Of a stretch of 30,231 nt of DNA, positions 16,130-25,400 are shown one piece after another. Origin of the DNA: an uncultured Capnocytophaga sp. (GTDB lineage: Bacteria > Bacteroidota > Bacteroidia > Flavobacteriales > Flavobacteriaceae); assembly GCF_938029845.1 (NCBI RefSeq), contig NZ_CALHGG010000138.1:1-30231 (forward strand), given 5' to 3'. Made by a program: the position numbers and the translations under genes. The notes under the pieces were generated by a model, which saw only the letters and a program-made list of their open reading frames with translations, was not told where the DNA came from and did not search any database. Numbering within the stretch: the stretch's first letter is position 1; each line of letters begins with the position of its first letter.

Positions 16130-17131
16130 TTGAAATATTCCCTTATTGTACCCGTATATAATCGTCCTGAGGAGGTAAAGGAGCTATTGGAAAGCATAGT
16201 TGAGCAAACCTATATAGGTGATTTTGAGACGCTTATTATAGAAGATGGTTCTTCTGTTTCCTCTCAAGAGATAGTAGACACTTTTGCAGATAAGACCAAG
16301 ATAGTTTATTTGTATAAAGAAAATTCTGGTCCTGGGGATTCCCGCAACTATGGTATGCAAAGGGCTTCGGGAGATTATTTTATTATCTTGGACTCAGATT
16401 GCCTTTTGCCGCCTCATTATTTGGAATCGGTAGATGATTTTCTCTCTCAGCATTATGTGGATTGTTTTGGAGGTCCTGATGCAGCAACAGACCAATTTAC
16501 AGATATTCAAAAGGCAATTAACTATGCGATGACTTCCTTTCTTACCACAGGGGGGATTCGTGGGAGCAAGCGAAGTATGGGCAAGTTTGAACCTCGTAGT
16601 TTCAATATGGGGCTTTCTCGTAAGGCCTTTGAAGTAACCAAGGGCTTTGGTCGCATACACCCGGGGGAAGACCCTGACCTAAGTATTCGCCTATGGAAGG
16701 CAGGACTACAGACGGCTTTTGTGGAAGAGGCTTTTGTATATCACAAGCGACGTATCTCATGGTACAAATATTATGTACAGGTCAATAAGTTTGGACAAAC
16801 ACGCGCCATACTTAATCGCTGGCATAAGCAGTCTCGTAAGCTCGTACACTGGTTACCAACGCTCTTTCTTATAGGTTTCCTTGTTTCTTTAGGGTTATTA
16901 GCCATAGGTCAGTGGGGTTTTATCTTCGTGTATATAGCTTATTTTATACTTATTTTTGCTGATAGCAAACATATCAATCACAGTAGTAGGATAGGATTAT
17001 TGTCTGTTTGGGCGGTTTGTATTCAATTTTATAGCTACGGAACAGGCTTTTTAGGAGCAACCTTACGCCTTTTTCTCTCTAAAAAATCTTCCGAAGAGCT
17101 ATTTCCTAAATTATTTTTTAAAAATAAATAA
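16130..17131 (+). CDS. Family 2 glycosyltransferase with C-terminal membrane segments
   Basis: A 333-residue GT-A enzyme that would transfer a sugar from a nucleotide-sugar donor, probably to an envelope polysaccharide or lipid at the inner face of the membrane. It opens KYSLIVPVYNRPEEVKELL, has the nucleotide-binding IIEDGSSV (about 36-43), a metal-binding DSD (88-90) and a GEDPDLSIRLWKAG stretch (about 182-195) typical of the acceptor side and catalytic base. Two to three hydrophobic segments follow (about 242-320). The start is a TTG: no ATG occurs in frame upstream of the conserved first strand, and the promoter at 16079-16107 leaves no room for an earlier one. The acceptor is unknown; it stands alone. 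Confidence 0.88.
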   Translation: MKYSLIVPVYNRPEEVKELLESIVEQTYIGDFETLIIEDGSSVSSQEIVDTFADKTKIVYLYKENSGPGDSRNYGMQRASGDYFIILDSDCLLPPHYLESVDDFLSQHYVDCFGGPDAATDQFTDIQKAINYAMTSFLTTGGIRGSKRSMGKFEPRSFNMGLSRKAFEVTKGFGRIHPGEDPDLSIRLWKAGLQTAFVEEAFVYHKRRISWYKYYVQVNKFGQTRAILNRWHKQSRKLVHWLPTLFLIGFLVSLGLLAIGQWGFIFVYIAYFILIFADSKHINHSSRIGLLSVWAVCIQFYSYGTGFLGATLRLFLSKKSSEELFPKLFFKNK

Positions 17132-17190
17132 TTGAATATCAGTCAGTTAAAAATTATTTTCAAAAAAATAGAAAAAAAGTGCTTGAAAAA

Positions 17191-17221
17191 TTTGTCAGTA
17201 TCAAAAAAAGTTGTACCTTTG
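17191..17221 (+). promoter_or_regulatory. Consensus promoter of the tRNA-Asn gene
   Basis: TTTG at 17191-17194, exactly 19 bases, then TACCTTTG at 17214-17221: a textbook Bacteroidota promoter. Transcription would start near 17228, about 40 bases before the mature tRNA. Confidence 0.8.
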
Positions 17222-17269
17222 CACTCGGAAAATTGATAGAGAAATAAAGTTTTCCAAGACATAATAAAT

Positions 17270-17343
17270 TCCTCCTTAGCTCAGTTGGTTAGAGCATCTG
17301 ACTGTTAATCAGAGGGTCACTGGTTCAAGTCCAGTAGGGGGAG
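17270..17343 (+). tRNA. tRNA-Asn (anticodon GTT)
   Basis: A 74-base cloverleaf folds by eye. Acceptor arm TCCTCCT (17270-17276) pairs with AGGGGGA (17336-17342), including a T-G pair. The D arm is GCTC...GAGC (17279-17295), the anticodon arm TCTGA...TCAGA (17297-17313) with loop CTGTTAA giving anticodon GTT, and the T arm ACTGG-TTCAAGT-CCAGT (17319-17335). The discriminator base is G and CCA is not encoded. Confidence 0.97.
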
Positions 17344-17350
17344 CAACAAG

Positions 17351-17384
17351 GTAACGCACTTATAATTAAGTGCGTTACTTTTTT
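17351..17384 (+). terminator. Intrinsic terminator of tRNA-Asn
   Basis: A perfect 12-bp stem (17351-17362 with 17367-17378) closes a TAAT loop and is followed at once by six T residues (17379-17384). It begins seven bases after the tRNA. Confidence 0.95.
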
Positions 17385-17477
17385 ATAGCTAAAATCTAGT
17401 TTGTAATTTCAACAAAACAGCAAGATAAGAAGCAAGGTAAAAATTACAAACAAAAAGGTAATTAAAACTTTTAAATA

Positions 17478-17507
17478 TTGTTATTTGCAAATAATATTGT
17501 ATCTTTG
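17478..17507 (+). promoter_or_regulatory. Orphan Bacteroidota promoter with no protein gene downstream
   Basis: TTG at 17478-17480, 19 bases, then TATCTTTG at 17500-17507, as good as the promoters of real genes here. No plus-strand protein gene follows before the window's next plus-strand gene at 20029. Confidence 0.6.
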
Positions 17508-17513
17508 TATTGT

Positions 17514-17640
17514 TGTAAAGGATATATAAACCTTAACAAGATGAGGTACGTGGCTTTTGTGCCACTATAGACCACACCCTCAGCACCCAAAAAGTAATAG
17601 AATGTTTATTTTTTTAGGTGTCTTTATTTTATAAAGTTAC
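17514..17640 (+). ncRNA. Possible small structured RNA (candidate)
   Basis: The stretch downstream of the orphan promoter can fold into nested stems: GAGG (17543-17546) with CCTC (17578-17581) enclosing GTGGC (17550-17554) and GCCAC (17561-17565). A 9-codon frame (MRYVAFVPL, 17541-17570) covers the hairpin, so a leader peptide is an alternative. The 3' end is undefined: only a T-rich run near 17606-17616 without a good stem is seen. I do not recognise it as 6S, tmRNA, SRP or RNase P RNA. The end coordinates are approximate. Confidence 0.3.
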
Positions 17641-17824
17641 TTATTGTATAAAGAAACAGGTGTGGTGATCTTCTACCAAATCGTGCAAGATACCACAGAT
17701 TTTCTCATTTTTCAGTTTTCCCTGCATTCATAACACGAATAAGGTGTAGGATATAAGGAAAACCTCCTTTATCTTTTTGCCCTTTATGTGCCTTTATGGC
17801 TATTTGTATAGCTTTTTCTAACAT
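17641..17824 (-). pseudogene. Truncated, frameshifted HD-domain (RelA/SpoT hydrolase-like) remnant
   Basis: From an ATG at 17824 the minus strand encodes MLEKAIQIAIKAHKGQ, a glycine-rich turn and PYILHLIRVMNAGKTEK, then stops at 17705-17707. Removing one A from the A5 run just before that stop would restore the frame and continue NEKICGILHDLVED, the HD phosphohydrolase signature; the frame then ends at 17641 after ten unrelated residues. This matches the N-terminus of small RelA/SpoT-type HD proteins (ppGpp hydrolase superfamily), normally well over 120 residues. The usual proline in the HPxRV motif is leucine. The gene is therefore both frameshifted and cut off after about 55 residues. Confidence 0.7.
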
Positions 17825-17846
17825 ATAAAAAATAGTTTGAATAAAA

Positions 17847-17872
17847 AAAGCAGAGGCATTTGCCCCTGCTTT
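17847..17872 (-). terminator. Intrinsic terminator of atpD-atpC
   Basis: A 12-bp stem (17847-17858 with 17861-17872), with one position that pairs as G-U in minus-strand RNA, closes a two-base loop as written. Read on the minus strand it is followed by a run of T (complement of 17843-17849). It lies just after the atpC stop. Confidence 0.85.
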
Positions 17873-17889
17873 AATTTTATAAAAAAAGA

Positions 17890-18174
17890 TTATTGAGCTA
17901 GTACAATTATTTTGTTATCTTTTTGCTCAACGACCCCTCCTGTGATGGATAGCGTATGTTCCCCTTTAGTTTTGGACTCCTCGGGAAAATACTCTTTGGC
18001 AAATACCTTAGGGGCTTCACTTTCTGTAAAGGTGACTATTCCTTTTTCTAAGAGTGCTACAATAGGGGCGTGGTTTTCAAGTATTTGAAAAGATCCTTTT
18101 GCACCTGGTAGGGTGATGATACTTACATTTCCCTTGTAAAGCACTGCCTCTGGGGTTACTATTTCTAATATCAT
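17890..18174 (-). CDS. atpC: ATP synthase epsilon subunit (short form)
   Basis: A 94-residue epsilon subunit, part of the F1 central stalk that couples rotation to catalysis. The sequence has the N-terminal beta-sandwich signatures (LEIVTPEAVLYKG, LPGAKGSFQILENHAPIVALL) but ends where the sandwich ends, so the C-terminal helical hairpin that in E. coli blocks rotation is missing. That short form is common in Bacteroidota, so I read it as normal rather than truncated. It lies eight bases after atpD, with which it forms an operon, and is followed by a terminator. Confidence 0.95.
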   Translation of the reverse strand: MILEIVTPEAVLYKGNVSIITLPGAKGSFQILENHAPIVALLEKGIVTFTESEAPKVFAKEYFPEESKTKGEHTLSITGGVVEQKDNKIIVLAQ

Positions 18175-18182
18175 AATACTAC

Positions 18183-19814
<1,632 letters not shown>

Positions 19815-19950
19815 TGGGTCTAACCATATATAATAATTGTGAATCAGAATTTTGAAAAAAGAATGTGATCCGTATTACCCTTTAGAAAATTAGTAAGTTA
19901 TACTCCTTTATCCCTTAAACTATATCTCTAAAATCTTGAATGAAAAAAAT

Positions 19951-19981
19951 TTGCTCATAAAATAAAAATGTTTTACCTTTG
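19951..19981 (+). promoter_or_regulatory. Promoter of the rpsP-rimM operon
   Basis: TTG at 19951-19953, 20 bases, then TACCTTTG at 19974-19981. The transcript leader of about 40 bases contains GAGGT-CGTGA-ACCTC (about 19999-20013), a small hairpin that might serve autoregulation; that is only a suggestion. Confidence 0.7.
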
Positions 19982-20028
19982 CCCCCGATTTATTAATAGA
20001 GGTCGTGAACCTCACAAGTCTTAATTAT

Positions 20029-20538
20029 ATGCCTGTAAAAATTAGATTACAAAGACATGGTAAAAAAGGGAAACCTTTTTATTGGGTAGTAGCTGCTGAC
20101 GTACGAGCTCCCCGCGATGGTAAGTTCCTCCAAAAAATAGGTACTTACAACCCTAACAGCAATCCAGCTCAGATTGAGCTTGATATTGATGAGGCTATCA
20201 AGTGGTTACACTTTGGTGCACAACCTACAGAAACAGCACGTCGTATCCTTTCTTACAAAGGGGTAATGCTAAAGTATCACTTACAAGGAGGAGTAAAGAA
20301 AGGCGCTCTTACCCAAGAACAAGCTGATGCTAAGTTTGAAGCATGGCAAAAAGAAAAAGAGCAAAAAATTACTGCTAAAAAAGAATCGCTTCACAAAGGT
20401 AAAGTCTCTGCTAAGCAAGAAAGTGTAAAAGCAGAACAAGCTTATAGCCAAAAACGTAAAGAAGCGCAAGCAGCTAAGGCTCAGGAAGCTACAGCAGCAC
20501 CTGCTGAAGAAGCACCCGCTCAAGAATCGGAAGCTTAA
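20029..20538 (+). CDS. rpsP: 30S ribosomal protein S16 with long C-terminal tail
   Basis: The first ~85 residues are the S16 core (MPVKIRLQRHGKKGKPFYWVVAAD, then GKFLQKIGTYNPN and the ETARRILSYKGVMLKYHL end), a small-subunit protein needed for 16S rRNA folding. The remaining ~85 residues are a Lys/Glu/Ala/Gln-rich tail that turns to Ala/Glu/Pro at the end. Such tails are usual in Bacteroidota S16, whose E. coli counterpart has 82 residues. The ATG at 20029 gives 169 residues and begins with the universal MPVKIRL; a start at 20005 would add eight unsupported residues. It is followed by rimM with a one-base stop/start overlap. Confidence 0.97.
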   Translation: MPVKIRLQRHGKKGKPFYWVVAADVRAPRDGKFLQKIGTYNPNSNPAQIELDIDEAIKWLHFGAQPTETARRILSYKGVMLKYHLQGGVKKGALTQEQADAKFEAWQKEKEQKITAKKESLHKGKVSAKQESVKAEQAYSQKRKEAQAAKAQEATAAPAEEAPAQESEA

Positions 20539-21071
20539 TGAGGAAGGAAGATTGTTTCTTTGTAGGTACAATTGTCTCCAAATTTAGCTTTAAAGGAGAA
20601 GTCCTTGTCAAAATAGACACGGATGATAGCTCCTTGTTAGAAAATAGGGAATCAGTTTTTGTCGAATTAGGCAGGGAACTGATTCCTTTTTTTATACAAA
20701 AATGTAGCTATCACAAGGCTAATTTGCTTAGAATCAAGTTTGAAGAGGTGGATACAGAGAGAGATGCAGAGGCACTCCTTAAGCAATCCCTTTTCTTACC
20801 TCTCTCGCTTTTACCCAAACTCTCAGGTAATAAGTTTTACTACCACGAGGTAATTGGCTTTGAAGTGGTTGATGTAAATTATGGTAGGGTAGGGGTTATT
20901 ACTCATGTCAATGACCGATCCTCCCAGCCAATTTTTGAAATAGAACATGAGGGACAACAAATCCTTATTCCTTTGCATGATGATTTTCTTAAGGAGGTTA
21001 ATCGCAAGGATAAGAGGATTATCGTAGAAGCCCCCGAAGGACTTATTGAACTTTATCTTAATGAAGAGTGA
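20538..21071 (+). CDS. rimM: 16S rRNA processing protein RimM
   Basis: RimM binds S19 and helps mature the 3' (head) domain of the 30S subunit. The 177-residue product has the RimM N-domain (CFFVGTIVSKFSFKGEVLVKI and the RIKFEEVDTERDAEAL stretch) and the PRC-barrel half (YYHEVIGFEVVD, VGVITHVNDRSSQPIFEIEH, ILIPLHDDFLKEVN, EAPEGLIEL). The ATG overlaps the rpsP stop (TAATG), so translation is coupled. trmD and rplS, which follow rimM in E. coli, are absent here, a common Bacteroidota arrangement. The stop codon lies inside a hairpin arm. Confidence 0.95.
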   Translation: MRKEDCFFVGTIVSKFSFKGEVLVKIDTDDSSLLENRESVFVELGRELIPFFIQKCSYHKANLLRIKFEEVDTERDAEALLKQSLFLPLSLLPKLSGNKFYYHEVIGFEVVDVNYGRVGVITHVNDRSSQPIFEIEHEGQQILIPLHDDFLKEVNRKDKRIIVEAPEGLIELYLNEE

Positions 21072-21097
21072 ACAGTGTAAAATAACTATTCACTCTT
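21064..21097 (+). terminator. Hairpin over the rimM stop, weak terminator or attenuator
   Basis: AAGAGTGAA (21064-21072) pairs with TTCACTCTT (21089-21097) around a 16-base loop and is followed by T-rich sequence. The left arm covers the rimM stop codon. The stem is only nine base pairs and the loop long, so partial termination or separation from the next gene is more likely than a full stop. Confidence 0.45.
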
Positions 21098-21118
21098 TAT
21101 TTTCTATTTTTCATTCTT

Positions 21119-21559
21119 ATGCGTTTTCTATATCTTTTCCTTTTTTTGTTTTTGGTAAGCTGTCATACTACTAAGACTACACAGCAGCGAAAACACTCTA
21201 AAACTACACATTCCCATAAGACTTCTCAAAAAAAAGCACCTACTGCTACTGTATCAGTTGAGGGGAAGGCCAGTGGGGTGGCTACCTATTACCATAATAA
21301 GTTTAACGGACGTAAAACTGCTAGCGGAGAAGTTTTTAACAATAATAAACTCACCGCCGCCCATCGTACATATCCTTTTGGTACGATACTTAAAGTAACC
21401 AATCCTATCAATGGCAAATCAGTAGTGGTGAAAGTCAATGACCGTGGTCCCTTTACCAAAGGAAAAGACCTTGATCTCTCCCGAAAGGCCTTTATGCAAA
21501 TCACTGACAATCCTAACAAAGGTAATTTACAAGTAAGTATAGAGGTAGTGAAGGAATGA
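21119..21559 (+). CDS. RlpA-like lipoprotein (septal ring lytic transglycosylase family)
   Basis: A 146-residue protein with a lipoprotein signal ending in LVSC (Cys15), a Lys/Thr/His-rich linker (about 16-45) and one double-psi beta-barrel RlpA domain. The domain shows GVATYYHNKFNGRKTASGE, TAAHRTYPFGT (His81) and VNDRGPF (Asp107), the His and Asp positions used by active RlpA enzymes on denuded glycan strands. No C-terminal SPOR domain is present, so it would not locate to the septum by that route. RlpA-like single-domain lipoproteins are common in Bacteroidota. It overlaps the next gene by four bases (ATGA), suggesting coupled translation. Confidence 0.88.
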   Translation: MRFLYLFLFLFLVSCHTTKTTQQRKHSKTTHSHKTSQKKAPTATVSVEGKASGVATYYHNKFNGRKTASGEVFNNNKLTAAHRTYPFGTILKVTNPINGKSVVVKVNDRGPFTKGKDLDLSRKAFMQITDNPNKGNLQVSIEVVKE

Positions 21560-22326
21560 AACAAAAGCTCCTTGCCGGCATTCATTGGCTAATTGAGAAA
21601 AATCTCATTGTGGCCACTGCTGTTACTTCTTTAGCTGTCAGCACCTTGCTTATTTTCCATCTTCCTATAGCTTATGGGGAGCTTCTCTCTCTATGGGTCG
21701 GGACAATTCTTTCTTATTCCTATGCGAAGGAACGTCGCTTGAGGTATGAATGTCCTTGGTGGAGGTTTTTGGCTGCTATTGCTTGTGTGTCTTTTCTTAT
21801 CCTCTCATGGTGGGGTAGGGCTATCTTCTTTCTTTCTGCAGTGCTTAGTATAGCCTATAATGCTCCTTTTCTTAGGATGCCTCTTCGTAATATCCCTTAT
21901 CTTAAAATTAGCATAGTTGCTTTTTGTTGGGTCTTGGGTGGTGTATATCTACCTTTGTCAGCCTATGAAGTACCTCTTTGTACTTATTCTGTAACTATTC
22001 TTGCTTTGCAATACTTCCTTTGGGTAGTGGTGCTAATACTTCCTTTTGATATTCGTGATAAATATATTGATACCCCCTATCTACAAACCTTTTCTACAGC
22101 TTTTGGAATCCTGAAAACCAAAGTGATAGGAGTGCTTCTCATGGGTATATTTGTCTTATTAGCAGTTCTTAGCTATCCCTTATCTCTTGTATATGCTCAG
22201 TTGATAACAGCATGTATCACAGTCTTTTTACTTCTTTGTGCACAAGAGAACCAATCCCCCTTTTATAGTAGTCTTTTTGTAGAGAGTATTCCCGTGTTAT
22301 ATTTGATCATGGTATATGCTCTATAA
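21556..22326 (+). CDS. Integral membrane protein, UbiA prenyltransferase-like
   Basis: A 256-residue protein with about eight hydrophobic segments. It resembles the UbiA superfamily in having YNAPFLRMPLRNIPYLK (101-117), comparable to the UbiA YxxPPxRLK stretch, and FDIRDKYIDT (Asp165, Asp168, Asp172), which matches the second Asp-rich motif. The first UbiA motif (NDxxDxxxD, expected near residues 45-60) is not visible; that region instead reads SLWVGTILSYSYAKERRLRYE. It may therefore be a divergent or non-catalytic member. It overlaps rlpA by four bases and closes the rpsP cluster. Confidence 0.65.
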   Translation: MKQKLLAGIHWLIEKNLIVATAVTSLAVSTLLIFHLPIAYGELLSLWVGTILSYSYAKERRLRYECPWWRFLAAIACVSFLILSWWGRAIFFLSAVLSIAYNAPFLRMPLRNIPYLKISIVAFCWVLGGVYLPLSAYEVPLCTYSVTILALQYFLWVVVLILPFDIRDKYIDTPYLQTFSTAFGILKTKVIGVLLMGIFVLLAVLSYPLSLVYAQLITACITVFLLLCAQENQSPFYSSLFVESIPVLYLIMVYAL

Positions 22327-22398
22327 AAAGTTATTCACAAATTACGTCAAAACTGATAAAAAATGTTGATAAGAAAAATAAAAAAAATATAAATAAAA

Positions 22399-22431
22399 TT
22401 TGTTTGAAATCATAAAAAATGTTTATCTTTG
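22399..22431 (+). promoter_or_regulatory. Promoter of the giant repeat protein gene
   Basis: TATCTTTG at 22424-22431 with TTTG at 22399-22402 (21-base spacing); a second TTTG at 22403-22406 gives 17. Transcription would begin near 22438, leaving a leader of about 20 bases to the ATG at 22459. Confidence 0.65.
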
Positions 22432-22458
22432 TCCTCAAATCATTAATTGTTTTTAATT

Positions 22459-25400
22459 ATGAAAGAACTAAATACTTATAAGCGTATCTGTTTGATACTC
22501 TTGTTTTTAGCTCCTTTCTTTGGCTTAGTAAAAGCACAAACTTGTGACCCTAATATCCTTAAGGCACTGAGTGAGACGCGTGTAACTTACTTTGATAAGA
22601 TTACCAAAGGAGAAAAAGCTACCATTACCATTAAGTATCCTTTGATAGGGACAACTTATACGGTTACGGACAATGATGGAAACAGTAAGTCTTTTACTTA
22701 CACCTCAGGAACAGAGGAATTTGTGGATCTTGAGATAGATAGCCCTGTCAATGTAGTGCGTAGGTATTCGCTCAAGGCTGAGAAAGATGGTTGTAGTTTT
22801 CAGACAGGCTTTAACTATACCATTACCCCTGAGACTGATGTCAAGCTTGCTATTCGTGTAGAGCAAGAGTGGTGTGGTACCAGTGGGGCGATTCGCTTTA
22901 AAGTGGTAGGGACAGGTGTGAATAATGCTAATTATAATTTCTACCTCAGAAAACACAATGAGACCTATGATTTCTCTACAGCAAAGCCTCATACAGGAGC
23001 TATCTCTTTGGCGGCGGGCAAGTACTATGTGATAGCCAAGCGCAAATCTGGTTCATGGCCTGAGCCTGCGGAGTCCTCTGAGATTGAGATCAAGAATGAT
23101 GTCAAGACTATTGCCTTTACTGTCTCTCAAATACCTAAGATATGTGGGGCTACTTCTTTAGGTATCCGTGTGGATATCAATCAAGACCAGTGGGGTAATC
23201 ATGCTGCTAACTATCCTGTATACTATACCTTATATCAGTCTGATGGGGTCACCCCTGTGCGCCCAGATACGGTACACCAGACCTCCAATATTTTTACAGG
23301 CCTTACTGCAGGTAATTATGTGGTTAAGGTAGAGAATTTCTGTGGAGCAAACCCTACTCCTCAGTCTATTAGCATTACTGATGAGTCTTTCACTTTTACC
23401 CATCTTTATACACCCATATCGGGGAAAGAGTTTAACTGTACCAAGGCGCAATTTGATGCCTTATATTTATATGGTACAGGAATCAAAAAAGCAGTGGATT
23501 CCGATGCTTTCAATTATCCTCTTACTGTAAAATTTACTTTTACAGACCCTGATGGAGTGGTATATACTCCTACCTATGTCATTAATAATAAGACAGACCT
23601 TGATACCTATTTGCCTAAATATTACTATGGGGAAGCCTTAGTGGCAACCTCTAACTTTCAGGAGTTCAATTTGCCTAACAAATCGGGAACTTGGAAGATA
23701 AAGGCGGATATTACCATGTGTGGTAATACGACCTCCTTGGCCGAGGTTACCTCTGTCCTCTATAATCCTATTGAAAATGCGATGGTGGAGGTGGCCAACG
23801 ATGGCACTTCGCCTACGGCCTGCCATACCACACAGCTACGGCTTCGTTACAAACATAGAAGGGATTCCCAAGCGACCCTGAACACCTATTTGGTGATAGA
23901 GCAAGGCCCTACTAGACCTGCTAATGACTTATTCAACTATGCAGGAGCTGGCTTTTCTCTGATGCCTGCTAACCACTCTAATCCATTACTAAGAGGGAAG
24001 TATGCTAAAAAAATTCTCTTTAGCTCTTATGATTTCCAAACGGTAGTCATTCCTGACTATTTGCGCAATGGAGATACTTTCAACTTCCGCTTGGTGGATG
24101 ATGAGTGTGACCCAACCCGTTATGCGGATTTGGATCCAGTTATCGTAACTGTACCTCCCACAGCAGTTGGAGTAGATATAGAAGTGATAGCCAGCTGTGA
24201 AGGAGCTACCAATACTACAGCACCTAATGGTTCTATACGAATTACCAGAATCAATGGGGCGGCTGTCAAAAAGATAGAAATTATAGAATATACAGATACA
24301 GCCAATGTGGTTCATACCTCTGGTACCATAGGTGGTACTTCCCTTAGCCTACCTTATACCCTTACCGATAATAATAGGGCAGATGAAAACAATTGGTATG
24401 TACGTGATTTGCCTAAAGGAAAATATAAACTTAGAATAACGGATGTATGTAATAATATCACAATTCCGAATCATGTTCCCCAGATTGCAGGACAGACCTA
24501 TAATCTTTCCTTTGCTCCTGGTTGTGAGCCAGTAGTACAAGGAAGTATTACACTGGGAGGTACTGAAGACTGGCGCTATAATCAGTCTGAATTCGTGATA
24601 CAGCATTATAAGGAAGACGACCAAGTATGGGAAGAATGGGCTTATGCAGGCCTTCCTTATAATACGCCTATCAATCGAAAAACTACCGATGAGGGCTTAG
24701 GAAAAGTAGGTAAGTTCCGTATTGTACGCCGTATCAAAAACTTAGAAAATGGTTACGAATGCCAAAGAGTGATTGCCGAACGTGAGTTCGCTGGAGAACT
24801 TAGAAGAATTGAGGTGTTAGGCTTTGGTTGTGATGATAAGAAATACCACGTTATCCTTACTCCAGAAGGGGGTACTGCTCCTTTTACCTATAAGTTGGTA
24901 CATAAGCTCCCTGCAGGGAGTACCACCCCCGATACCTCAGTGGCAAGGACACAGACGGGAGACCAATTTTTTATCAACTTGGATGGTAACAATACCAACA
25001 ATGCCTATAAGTTTGCCATCACCGATGCTTGTGGAAAGACAGTAGAAAAAGAGCTTACGATCGCCAATATACAACAACCTAAGATCATACCGCAGCCCAA
25101 GCGTGATTATTATTGTACAGGGCAAGAGGTAAAACTCACTATCACTGACTTAGGACCTAATGTACAAGTAGAGTGGTATCGCGAAGACAATCCTTCGGCT
25201 ACTTTAGCAACAGGATTTTCTTATACCATTCCATCCCTTACCACTACAGATTTTGCTAAAAAGTATAAAGTAAGGATCAAGATACCGTCACAGCATGCTA
25301 TAGAGACTTGTGTTACGGATAAGGTACAGGCTTTCCAGTTCCAACAATTGGCCGTTACTATTGCTTCATTGAATCCTAATAATGGGGAGGTACTTAAGTG

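Noticed and set aside
17890..18174. Epsilon subunit gene as a truncated pseudogene
   Set aside because: The short form without the C-terminal helices is usual in Bacteroidota and the frame ends cleanly before the operon terminator.
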